This document shows positions 7,229 to 14,088 of a DNA stretch of 64,000 nucleotides, piece by piece. This DNA is from Aggregatibacter actinomycetemcomitans (lineage in GTDB: Bacteria; Pseudomonadota; Gammaproteobacteria; Enterobacterales; Pasteurellaceae). The stretch's first letter is position 1. Every line of letters begins with the position of its first letter. The position numbers and the translations under genes were made by a program. The stretch lies in NCBI GenBank assembly GCA_017160915.1, contig JACAWG010000073.1, positions 94,385-158,384 of the forward strand. Direction: 5' to 3'. A model generated the notes under the pieces. It worked only from the letters and a program-made list of their open reading frames with translations, was not told the DNA's origin and did not search any database.

Positions 7229-7424
7229 AAAAATGATACTGTTTTATGGTACTAAAATAAAGTGCAAAATCATGCGTTATTTATGAAATATGAAACCTTA
7301 GCCCATTCTTATTGAGAAGTCGTATTCAGATTTTCGAGCGAGATCGTAAAATAAAGATAAAAGAGGGAGAAAATGATGGGTTTGTATCGATATTTTACAG
7401 ATTACCAACAGACGACTCGTGAAG

Positions 7425-7469
7425 AAACAACTGCACTTTATGTCTGAACAATATAAAGTGCGGTTGTTT
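7425..7469 (-). terminator. Near-perfect uptake-signal hairpin after the EamA transporter
   Basis: Arms 7425-7441 and 7453-7469 pair over 17 bases with one G-T wobble, because the left copy reads CTGCACTTT instead of CCGCACTTT. It lies just past the stop of the minus-strand EamA gene and probably terminates it. Confidence 0.65.
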
Positions 7470-7489
7470 TCCGAGGTGTTTTTTACAAG

Positions 7490-8338
7490 CTATTTCTTCA
7501 AATTCGACCAAGCTACCGAAAGCAAAATAATCGCGCCACCGATGAACATCTTCAGCGTTGGGGTTTCGCCGAACAGAAGCCAGGCGAGCGCAATGGTGTA
7601 AACAGGTTCCAATGAGATAATCATCGATGCCGTGCGGGCGTTGATGGTGTCAAGACTGGATACGAAGAGCGTGTAAGCAAGGCTTGTGCAGAAAAAACCA
7701 ATACAGAAAATCCAGAACCAATCGACGGCAGGTACGCTCAATAATTTTACACCTGAGAATGGCAGCAGGAACAAGGCGGCAGCAAGGTATTGCCAGAAGC
7801 TCGCCTGCACACCTGAAATTTTGCTCATACTTTTGCGGTTCACCACCGCCAACACACCATATACCACGGCGGATAAAATTCCCCACAGCAGCCCTTGGGT
7901 GTTTTCGCTGCCGAAGCTGAATTCAGGCGTCACCAAAATCAAGCCGACAGTAATGGCAATCAGCAAAATGATGTCTTTGGCGCGCAGTTTTTCTTTGAAG
8001 AAAAACATTTCAAACACGGCGACAAAGGCGGGAAAGCTGGCGAAACCGAGCGTTGCCAACGCCACGCCGCCCACTTTTACGGCAATGAAAAACGTCACCC
8101 AGTGAATCGCCAACAACACGCCCGAAAGCATCAGTTGCCAAAATTGCCCTTTGGAAAGTCTTGCAAGCGGTTGTTTTTTGTAGAGGAAATACAAAATCAA
8201 AATGCCGAACGCAATCAACACGCGCCCGAGCACCAACGTGTCTGCGCCGCTTTGAATCAATGCTCCGAAAATGCCCGACGCGCCAAACAACACCGCCGTG
8301 CCGTGGACTTTTAATAACGCCAAATTGTGTTTGTTCAT
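7490..8338 (-). CDS. EamA/DMT family transporter
   Basis: The 282-residue protein has about ten hydrophobic helices in two EamA repeats, with HGTAVLFGASGIFGALIQSGADTLVLGRVL at the start and SLEPVYTIALAWLLFGETPT in the second repeat. That last motif is characteristic of drug/metabolite transporters of the RhaT/EamA group. Many family members export amino acids or metabolites; the substrate here is unknown. It lies 13 bases after the SMR gene on the same strand, so the two are probably co-transcribed. Confidence 0.85.
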   Translation of the reverse strand: MNKHNLALLKVHGTAVLFGASGIFGALIQSGADTLVLGRVLIAFGILILYFLYKKQPLARLSKGQFWQLMLSGVLLAIHWVTFFIAVKVGGVALATLGFASFPAFVAVFEMFFFKEKLRAKDIILLIAITVGLILVTPEFSFGSENTQGLLWGILSAVVYGVLAVVNRKSMSKISGVQASFWQYLAAALFLLPFSGVKLLSVPAVDWFWIFCIGFFCTSLAYTLFVSSLDTINARTASMIISLEPVYTIALAWLLFGETPTLKMFIGGAIILLSVAWSNLKK

Positions 8339-8351
8339 TCGGTTATCTCAA

Positions 8352-8687
8352 TTAATGCCCCGACATGTGGGAAACGGTATTGAGCAATACCACGCCGAGT
8401 AAAATCAGCCCGATGCTAATGATCCCCATCAAGTCCGGTTTCTGCCCAAAGAACAGAATGCTCACCACTGAAGTCAACACCAGCCCCAAGCCTGCCCAAA
8501 TAGCGTAAGCCGTGCCGAGCGGCAGGGTTTTCAGCGTAAGGGATAAGAAGTAAAAGGACACAATAAACCCAACGGCAACGCCCACTGTCGGCAACGCTTT
8601 TGAAAAGCCGTCGCTTAATTTCAACATGGAAGAGGCGAACACTTCGCTCACGATGGCAAGGGCTAAAAACAGCCAATGTAATTGCAT
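8352..8687 (-). CDS. Small multidrug resistance (SMR) family transporter
   Basis: This 111-residue protein has the four-helix SMR layout. It begins MQLHWLFLALAIVSEVFASSMLKLSDGF, with the membrane-embedded Glu of the EmrE family near residue 14. LPLGTAYAIWAGLGLVLTSVVSILFFGQ is the conserved core. SMR proteins exchange protons for cationic drugs, polyamines or guanidinium. I start at ATG 8687, which gives the standard SMR length, rather than the longer frame beginning at 8729. It is first in a two-gene unit with the EamA transporter. Confidence 0.9.
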   Translation of the reverse strand: MQLHWLFLALAIVSEVFASSMLKLSDGFSKALPTVGVAVGFIVSFYFLSLTLKTLPLGTAYAIWAGLGLVLTSVVSILFFGQKPDLMGIISIGLILLGVVLLNTVSHMSGH

Positions 8688-8799
8688 AATGAAAATCCTA
8701 TAAATTAAAAAGACGCGAAATTCTATCAATAAGATAGATTAAAAAACAGTCTTGTTTTTTGAGGAGGGTTGTGCGCAAAGGGAGATTACTTGTGAAATG
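8688..8799. other. Spacer upstream of the SMR gene
   Basis: This holds the promoter region of the minus-strand SMR/EamA unit. No coding sequence is visible, and no clear operator stands out before the palindrome cluster. Confidence 0.4.
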
Positions 8800-8912
8800 C
8801 CTAGGGTAACAAGTTACCCTAGGTTAGGCATAATTCAGCCCCTTTGGGGCTGGTTCTTTCAATACCCCAACGGGGTATGGCTATGCTTAACCGTGGGTAT
8901 TTATACCCACGG
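8800..8912. repeat. Cluster of four short palindromes (REP-like)
   Basis: Four hairpins lie end to end: 8800-8823 (CCTAGGGTAAC stem), 8836-8852 (CAGCCCC stem), 8862-8878 (ATACCCC stem) and 8891-8912 (CCGTGGGTAT stem). The last differs by one central base from a palindrome at 10159-10180. They resemble extragenic palindromic repeats rather than a single terminator, and only short spacers separate them. Confidence 0.7.
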
Positions 8913-8922
8913 CAAATAATGA

Positions 8923-8967
8923 AATTTGACAACCAGTTACCAAAATACGTAAACTAGTTGTCAAATT
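8923..8967 (+). promoter_or_regulatory. Inverted repeat, probable MarR-family operator
   Basis: AATTTGACAACCAGTTAC (8923-8940) and GTAAACTAGTTGTCAAATT (8949-8967) are near-perfect inverted copies. The downstream arm ends 19 bases before the MarR-type gene. MarR proteins usually bind such palindromes in their own promoters, so autoregulation is likely. Confidence 0.65.
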
Positions 8968-8986
8968 AACCCCTTATATCGACATT

Positions 8987-9421
8987 ATGCACTTCCAATC
9001 TCTTGAAAATTTAATTTTAGAAACCTTTTCGCTGAACGGGAAACTCACCCGTTTTGGCGATCATTTCACCGCGTCTGATGGCTTGAGCGGTTCGCGCTGG
9101 CAGATTTTGGGGGCGTTGTATCATTCGGAACTTCCGCTCACTTCGCCGCAGCTGGCAGAAAAAACGGGAATGACCCGTCAGGGTATGCAAAAGCAGCTCA
9201 ATCAACTGTTGGAACAGGGCTTGTTGCAACTGCTGGAAAATCCGCACCACAAGCGTTCTTCGCAGTTTGCGTTGTCAGAAAAAGGCGTGCAGCTTTATGA
9301 AGCCATCACCCAACGCTGGATTAAAACCGCCACCCCTTGGGCGGCGCAATTCAGCCAAGCCGAATTGGAAACGGCGTTGAGCGTGTTGTCGCGCTTCGCC
9401 CGGCTTTTGCCTAAAGTTTAA
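8987..9421 (+). CDS. MarR family transcriptional regulator
   Basis: The 144-residue protein fits the MarR fold: winged helix from about residue 35 to 100 (GSRWQILGALYHSELPLTSPQLAEKTGMTRQGMQKQLNQLLEQGLL, then HHKRSSQFALSEKGVQL as wing), flanked by dimerisation helices. It should bind DNA as a dimer, probably the inverted repeat just upstream. The gene behind it (B3/B4 protein) is separated by 22 bases and is a probable partner in the transcript. The ligand is unknown. Confidence 0.88.
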   Translation: MHFQSLENLILETFSLNGKLTRFGDHFTASDGLSGSRWQILGALYHSELPLTSPQLAEKTGMTRQGMQKQLNQLLEQGLLQLLENPHHKRSSQFALSEKGVQLYEAITQRWIKTATPWAAQFSQAELETALSVLSRFARLLPKV

Positions 9422-9443
9422 ACTTAAAATAAAGGAAAAAACG

Positions 9444-10151
9444 ATGAAATTTGTGATTGAACCCGCAATTTTTAACCGCTTACCAAATTTATGTATTGGC
9501 GTGGTGGTCGCCAAAGACATTGATAATCGCCATACGCCTGAACGCATTCAAGCCCTTTTAGCCCGATCCATAGCCAATGTGGAACAGCAATTTTCCGGTG
9601 TGAAAGTGAAAGAAAGTGCGGCGATCTTACCTTATCGTGAAGCGTTCCAGCAGCTTTCGATCAACCCGAACAAATTTATGTGCAGCATTGAAGCCTTGTT
9701 CACTCGTATTGCCAAAGGCAAGGGAATGCCGTCTATCAACCCGTTGGTGGATTTGAACAACGCCATCAGCCTGAAATATCACCTGCCGATGGGGACGCAT
9801 GATTTATCCCTCTCTGATGACGACGTGATGTTGCGCTTCGCCAACGAAAACGACCGCTTTATTCCCTTTGGCAGCGATGCGCCGGAAACGCCCGAGCAAG
9901 GTGAGCTGATTTACGCCGTGGGCAATCAAGTTCGCACCCGCCGCTGGACATGGCGACAAAGCGAAATCGGCAAAATTGATGAAAACACCAACTACGTGTT
10001 CTTCCCGATTGATGGTTTTGTAGGCGTGAATGATGACCAAGTGAAAGCCGCCATTGATGAACTAAGCACGCTTTTGGCAACAGAGTTCCATGCTGAAGTG
10101 AAAGCGGGCTGGTTGGATAAAGATAATACGGAGATGGATTTGGGGTTGTAA
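9444..10151 (+). CDS. B3/B4 tRNA-binding domain protein
   Basis: The 235-residue protein looks like a free-standing B3/B4 domain, the editing-type domain found in the beta subunit of phenylalanyl-tRNA synthetase. Recognisable segments are REAFQQLSINPNKFMCSIEALFTRIAKGKGMPSINPLVDLNNAISLKYHLPMGTHDL and the C-terminal RTRRWTWRQSEIGKID...YVFFPIDGF. Such proteins may hydrolyse mischarged tRNA, but the function is untested for this group. AGG at 9432-9434 gives a plausible ribosome-binding site. It is co-directional with the MarR gene. Confidence 0.8.
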   Translation: MKFVIEPAIFNRLPNLCIGVVVAKDIDNRHTPERIQALLARSIANVEQQFSGVKVKESAAILPYREAFQQLSINPNKFMCSIEALFTRIAKGKGMPSINPLVDLNNAISLKYHLPMGTHDLSLSDDDVMLRFANENDRFIPFGSDAPETPEQGELIYAVGNQVRTRRWTWRQSEIGKIDENTNYVFFPIDGFVGVNDDQVKAAIDELSTLLATEFHAEVKAGWLDKDNTEMDLGL

Positions 10152-10158
10152 CCGAATA

Positions 10159-10180
10159 CCGTGGGTATTAATACCCACGG
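10159..10180. repeat. 22-bp perfect palindrome, second copy of the CCGTGGGTAT element
   Basis: Arms CCGTGGGTAT and ATACCCACGG meet around a TA centre. It matches the palindrome at 8891-8912 except at one central base. It lies just past the stop of the B3/B4 gene, so the two copies bracket the MarR-B3/B4 unit. Confidence 0.75.
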
Positions 10181-10237
10181 GCAAACGGTCAAATTCCTCT
10201 CCTGATTTGCAAAAACACCGCAAAAACCCACCGCACT

Positions 10238-10657
10238 TTACGCCCTCACTGCTACAAACTTCAATCTTGCGTTGTCGTAAATCCAGTTGAAAATCAAGGC
10301 GTAAACGGTGATCAGCACGGTCAGTCCGATGTCCGCCAAGAATGCCTGCCACAGGGTCAGTTGCAGGAAGTGGGCGATGAGCGGCACGGTGGCGAACAAT
10401 AAGCCGCATTCAAAAGCAAAGGTGTGGAACAAGCGGAAGCCTAAACCACGGGTTTCGCGCGGGGCGGTGAAGATTTTGTCGAAGATGGTGTTGAAAATTA
10501 AATTCCAGACCATCGCAATCGCCGCCATTAATATGCCTACGCCGAGCGCCGTGCCGCCCTTTTCGGGGCTGACCAAAATCACCGCCAGCGTAGCGACGCT
10601 CACTGCGCCTACTTCAAATAAAACCGAATGGAAAATACGTTCTTTTAACGTCATCAT
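10238..10657 (-). CDS. PACE family (AceI-like) efflux protein
   Basis: The 139-residue protein has four hydrophobic helices and two copies of the bacterial transmembrane pair, as in the proteobacterial antimicrobial compound efflux family. The halves begin ERIFHSVLFEVGAVSVATLAV and RLFHTFAFECGLLFATVPL, each with the Glu expected in the first helix of a pair. Relatives export chlorhexidine or short-chain diamines. It is divergent from a LysR regulator, the arrangement known for aceI and aceR. A second Met three bases later is an equally possible start. Confidence 0.85.
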   Translation of the reverse strand: MMTLKERIFHSVLFEVGAVSVATLAVILVSPEKGGTALGVGILMAAIAMVWNLIFNTIFDKIFTAPRETRGLGFRLFHTFAFECGLLFATVPLIAHFLQLTLWQAFLADIGLTVLITVYALIFNWIYDNARLKFVAVRA

Positions 10658-10722
10658 GATGAAATCCTCTGTAAAAATGCACTTGTTTATTCAAGATGGC
10701 GCCATTATGATGCATTTTTTGT

Positions 10723-10745
10723 GATGGATAAAGTTGGTATCCATC
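10723..10745. promoter_or_regulatory. Inverted repeat between PACE and LysR genes
   Basis: GATGGATA (10723-10730) and TATCCATC (10738-10745) form an 8-base dyad with a 7-base gap, a likely LysR binding site 25 bases before the LysR gene. A separate perfect 10-base palindrome ATGGCGCCAT is at 10696-10705. Confidence 0.5.
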
Positions 10746-10769
10746 GGTTTTTTAGATAGGTAACAGGTT

Positions 10770-11651
10770 ATGTTGAGTTTGGAACAATGCAGGATTTTTG
10801 TCTGCGTATGCGAAACGGGGTCTTTTTCGGCGGCGGCGCGGCGGCTGGGCAAGGCACAATCGGGGGTGAGCCAAGCGATTGCCAATTTGGAAATCGACGT
10901 GGGGCGTGAATTGTTTGTGCGCGAAAAAGGCGGGGCGTTGCCGACGGAGGCGGCGAAAATCCTGTTGCCCGTTGCCGAAAACCTGCTGCGCCAAGCCAAG
11001 CTGTTTGAGCAGAAAGCCGAAGCCTTGGGCAAAAACGAGGCGCTCGCCTATTCCGTTGCGTTGGAAGAAGGCTTGCTTGGCGGGCATTTGGCACGGGTTT
11101 TGGCGGGGTATTTCGCCGATTTTCCCCATTTGGAACTGGATTTGGTCATTGCTTCGACCTTCGACATCGAACGGCTGGTGCAGGAGGGGCGCGTGCAGCT
11201 CGGCATTCTGTATTACGACGAGACGCTGCCGAAAACTGCCGACGCCGTGCCGCTGGGCAGCTACCGCTTTATCAGCGTCGCCCACCCCGAACACCCCTTG
11301 GCGGGCACAAAAAACATCAACGCCGAAACCATGATGCAGCACCGCCATCTGGTGCATAGAAGCCTCGACAAACGCGAGCTTTCCTTCAGCCAAAGCCTGT
11401 CGGAAAACTGCTGGTTCTGCAACGATTATTTCACCATCAGGGAGCTGGTGCTGGAAAACGCGGGCTGGGCGGATTTGCCCGAAAAACGGGTGGCGGAGGA
11501 TTTGAAAGCTGGCAGGTTGGTGCGGCTGGATTTGGAATTTGAACCGCACGGCAATACCGCCGACATCATCGCCCTGCGCTCGCCCGCGCATTTGCACGGG
11601 GAACTGACGGCGGGGCTGTTGGGGAGGTTGAGGGCGTTTTTTGGCGGGTGA
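10770..11651 (+). CDS. LysR family transcriptional regulator
   Basis: The 293-residue protein starts with a LysR winged helix (MLSLEQCRIFVCVCETGSFSAAARRLGKAQSGVSQAIANLEIDVG, residues 1-45) and continues into a periplasmic-binding-like effector domain. It diverges from the PACE efflux gene and likely activates it in response to a compound exported by the pump (inference from the aceR/aceI pattern). The effector domain has several Cys and Trp residues in CWFCNDYF, unusual for this family and possibly relevant to ligand sensing. The gene is GC-rich compared with the core genes. Confidence 0.88.
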   Translation: MLSLEQCRIFVCVCETGSFSAAARRLGKAQSGVSQAIANLEIDVGRELFVREKGGALPTEAAKILLPVAENLLRQAKLFEQKAEALGKNEALAYSVALEEGLLGGHLARVLAGYFADFPHLELDLVIASTFDIERLVQEGRVQLGILYYDETLPKTADAVPLGSYRFISVAHPEHPLAGTKNINAETMMQHRHLVHRSLDKRELSFSQSLSENCWFCNDYFTIRELVLENAGWADLPEKRVAEDLKAGRLVRLDLEFEPHGNTADIIALRSPAHLHGELTAGLLGRLRAFFGG

Positions 11652-11718
11652 GCTTGGTTAGGGTGTTTGAAAGGGTGCGGGAAAGCACGCGGCGAATCAA
11701 TAAAACGCTGCGAAAATC

Positions 11719-11780
11719 GACCGCACTTTTAAACCAAAAGGTCGTCTGAAACCCGTTTCAAGGATTTTTCAGACGACCTT
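11719..11780. terminator. Uptake signal of one family next to an inverted pair of the other
   Basis: ACCGCACTTTT (11720-11730) is a Pasteurellaceae uptake signal. Eight bases later AAGGTCGTCTGAAA (11738-11751) pairs with its complement at 11767-11780 around a 15-base loop, giving a Neisseria-type uptake hairpin. The hairpin lies between the LysR and DUF4189 genes, which converge, and probably terminates both. Confidence 0.75.
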
Positions 11781-11809
11781 ATGCTTTATTAGGTATGCAG
11801 ACAAATGAA

Positions 11810-12334
11810 TCAAGGCAGGGAACAGGCTTCGGGACCGAGAAGTCTGCATTCCGTCGCACCACCCGCCTTGCAATCCTGCAGGGCTTGCTGTTCGGCAGCG
11901 CCGGGCGCACCGCCCGCCTGAGCCAGAAAATACCGCCCGTTCCGTTTTCCTTCAGCTGCTGCAAGACAGCCGTTTCTAATCCACTTGGTGATTTTGCAGG
12001 ACGCACCGCGACTGTTTTGTCGGCAGAGTTTGAGTGCTTCCCGTTTCGCCTCATCCAAAGAATTTTGATTGACAACCCCTTCAATGCGTCCCGCTTTTTC
12101 ACTATATGCAAAAGCCCCGAATTTGTCCGGCACGACCACATCGTGGTAGATGATTGTTTTGGACGACGAGGTGCCTCCTGCCTGAGACGGAGGAATATTG
12201 TACAGAATTTCCCGTCCCGAACTATCGATAATGCGGCAAGTTCCCGTTTCCGGCTGGTATTCGCCGCCGCAGCCGTTGGCAAAAACATTAAAACTCGTCA
12301 GCCCCAATACAATAAAAAGCAGTTTCTTCATCAT
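11810..12334 (-). CDS. Secreted DUF4189-type protein
   Basis: The 174-residue precursor has a cleavable signal peptide (MMKKLLFIVLGLTSFNVFANG, cut after about residue 20). Its core FGAFAYSEKAGRIEGVVNQNSLDEAKREALKLC is the DUF4189 signature: a repeated Cys-containing domain seen in secreted Neisseria proteins. At least eight Cys follow in the mature protein, so disulfide bonds in the periplasm or outside are likely. Its function is unknown. The Neisseria-type uptake hairpin directly after the stop supports a Neisseria origin. ATG 12331 is an equally good start. Confidence 0.72.
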   Translation of the reverse strand: MMKKLLFIVLGLTSFNVFANGCGGEYQPETGTCRIIDSSGREILYNIPPSQAGGTSSSKTIIYHDVVVPDKFGAFAYSEKAGRIEGVVNQNSLDEAKREALKLCRQNSRGASCKITKWIRNGCLAAAEGKRNGRYFLAQAGGAPGAAEQQALQDCKAGGATECRLLGPEACSLP

Positions 12335-12489
12335 TTTTCCTCTTTATTCGTTATCTTTTTTATCTGCTCCAAAATAGGCAGAGGATAGTATATTTTAGGC
12401 GTACTTATTGCAATACTTTTTGGTGGAACGCTTGGGCTAAAAAACACTTGGAAAATCGACCGCACTTTTCAGCCTTTTCAGATCCAAAA

Positions 12490-12560
12490 CGCCGTGCTTC
12501 GACTCATCCTTCGACAGTGGTTCGACAAGTTCACCAACCGTCTCAGGAACCGTCTCAACA
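12490..12560. repeat. Short tandem motifs downstream of ypfJ
   Basis: TTCGAC occurs three times (12498, 12510, 12521) at 11-12 base spacing, and AACCGTCTCA occurs twice (12536 and 12548) at 12-base spacing. Together they form a roughly helix-phased block in the gap after ypfJ. A Pasteurellaceae uptake signal (ACCGCACTTTT, about 12459-12469) lies just before. No gene is visible in the gap. Confidence 0.45.
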
Positions 12561-12572
12561 CGCATTTTGGCT

Positions 12573-13400
12573 TTAAAACGTATTGCATTGCGCCGGATCC
12601 GCCGTATTCACGCCGCGTTTGAACCATTGCAAACGTTGCGCCGATGTGCCGTGGGTAAAGCTGTCCGGTACTACATAGCCTTGGCTACGTTTTTGCAAAC
12701 GATCATCGCCCACGGATTCCGCCGCGTTGAACGCCTTTTCAATATCGCCGCTTTCAAACAACCCTTTTCGGATTGCCTGACCAGCCCACACGCCCGCATA
12801 ACAATCCGCCTGTAATTCCAGCTTCACGGAAAGCTGATTAGCTTCCGTGCGGGAGGTTTGTCGTTGCAGGCGATGAACCTGCGATAAAGTGCCGGACAGA
12901 TTTTGCACATGATGCCCCACTTCATGGGCAATCACATAGGCAAACGCCGCTTCGCCCGCCGCGCCGAGCTTATTTTTCATGTCGTTATAAAAAGATAAAT
13001 CGAGATACACCCGTTGATCATTAGGGCAATAAAACGGCCCCATTGCCGATTGACCGGAGCCGCAAGCGGTCGGTGTCACGCCGTTATACAACACCATTGT
13101 CGGTTCGATATATCGTTTATTGTGTTTGGCAAAATACGCATTCCAAACATCTTCCGTATCGCCCAGCACCACTTTGGAAAGCCCCGCCAGTTCTTGTTCC
13201 TGCTGCGATTGCAAAGGTGTGGTTTGGGTTGCGCCCACATCAACGTCGCCGACCAAACCCGATAAATCCACGCCATAATAAGCGCCCACTAAAATAATGA
13301 TTAACCCGAGAATGCCGGTGGGTCTGCCGCCGCCGAAACCGCCGCCCGATGACCGTCTGTCTTCCACGTTTGAACTTTCTCTACGCCCTTGCCAACGCAT
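12573..13400 (-). CDS. ypfJ: Neutral zinc metallopeptidase (YpfJ family)
   Basis: This 275-residue membrane-anchored protein has a short cytoplasmic glycine-rich start (about residues 1-27), one membrane span (ILGLIIILVGAYYGVDLSGL), and a periplasmic metallopeptidase domain. The zinc-binding motif HEVGHH is followed by VQNLSG, and FYDMKNKLGAAGEAAFAYVIAHEV fits the YpfJ family. Its length is close to that of family members. The substrate is not known. It diverges from the BON-LysM gene across a 140-base gap. Confidence 0.88.
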   Translation of the reverse strand: MRWQGRRESSNVEDRRSSGGGFGGGRPTGILGLIIILVGAYYGVDLSGLVGDVDVGATQTTPLQSQQEQELAGLSKVVLGDTEDVWNAYFAKHNKRYIEPTMVLYNGVTPTACGSGQSAMGPFYCPNDQRVYLDLSFYNDMKNKLGAAGEAAFAYVIAHEVGHHVQNLSGTLSQVHRLQRQTSRTEANQLSVKLELQADCYAGVWAGQAIRKGLFESGDIEKAFNAAESVGDDRLQKRSQGYVVPDSFTHGTSAQRLQWFKRGVNTADPAQCNTF

Positions 13401-13540
13401 AATGCTTCCTATTGATTAAGTGAAATTTGCGCCATTCTAATCCATAACCTTTTTCCCGCCTACTGTTTTATGTCTAGACTTATGTGATTGAATTGGTTAT
13501 GTTGTGGCTTCCGTTCATTCATCAATAAGGAGAGAAAAAA

Positions 13541-13984
13541 ATGGGTTTATTTGATTTTGTCGGCGACATCGGTAAAAAAATCTTCAGCAAAGAGGAAGAG
13601 GCTTCCGCCGCCGTGACCAAACACATTAACGAGGACAATCCCGGCGTTGCCGATGTGGAAGTGAAAGTGGAAAACGGCGTGGCGAAAATCGCCGGTGTCG
13701 CAAGTTCCGCCACCGCGCTGGAAAAAGCCGTGTTAATGGCGGGCAATATTGTCGGTATCAGCGAAGTCAATATCGATGAAGTCACTGTGCAAAACGGTGA
13801 AAAGGTTGCCGGCGACGATGAATTTTATGTGATTCAAAAAGGCGATACCCTTTGGAAAATCGCCGAAAAACATTACGGCAACGGCAGCAAATACACCGCC
13901 ATCGTAGCCGCCAATAAAGAAGTGATTAAAGACGCGGATAAAATCTTCCCGGGGCAAAAAATTCGTTTGCCGAAAGGGTTGTAG
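13541..13984 (+). CDS. kbp: BON and LysM domain protein (potassium-binding Kbp/YgaU type)
   Basis: The 147-residue protein has the same layout and nearly the same length as E. coli Kbp (YgaU). An N-terminal amphipathic start (MGLFDFVGDIGKKIF) is followed by a BON domain (about residues 22-90, with VEVKVENGVAKIAGVASSATALEKAV) and a LysM domain (about 97-146, with FYVIQKGDTLWKIAEKHYGNGSKY). In E. coli the protein binds K+ in the cytoplasm. No signal peptide is visible, so cytoplasmic location fits. AGGAGA lies upstream at about 13530. Confidence 0.88.
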   Translation: MGLFDFVGDIGKKIFSKEEEASAAVTKHINEDNPGVADVEVKVENGVAKIAGVASSATALEKAVLMAGNIVGISEVNIDEVTVQNGEKVAGDDEFYVIQKGDTLWKIAEKHYGNGSKYTAIVAANKEVIKDADKIFPGQKIRLPKGL

Positions 13985-14013
13985 GCTCGGCTTAAAAAAC
14001 GTTTTGAAAAACG

Positions 14014-14056
14014 ACCGCACTTTTGGGCTAAAGATCAAAGTGCGGTTGATTTTTGC
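14014..14056. terminator. Paired Pasteurellaceae uptake-signal terminator
   Basis: ACCGCACTTT (14014-14023) pairs with AAAGTGCGGT (14037-14046), followed by TGATTTTT. It lies between the convergent kbp and M20 hydrolase genes. Confidence 0.75.
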
Positions 14057-14088
14057 AGTGAATTTGATTCCACATCATGTTATGGCGG

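Noticed and set aside
7490..8338. Several long plus-strand frames over the EamA gene
   Set aside because: They are antisense shadows of a clear ten-helix transporter.
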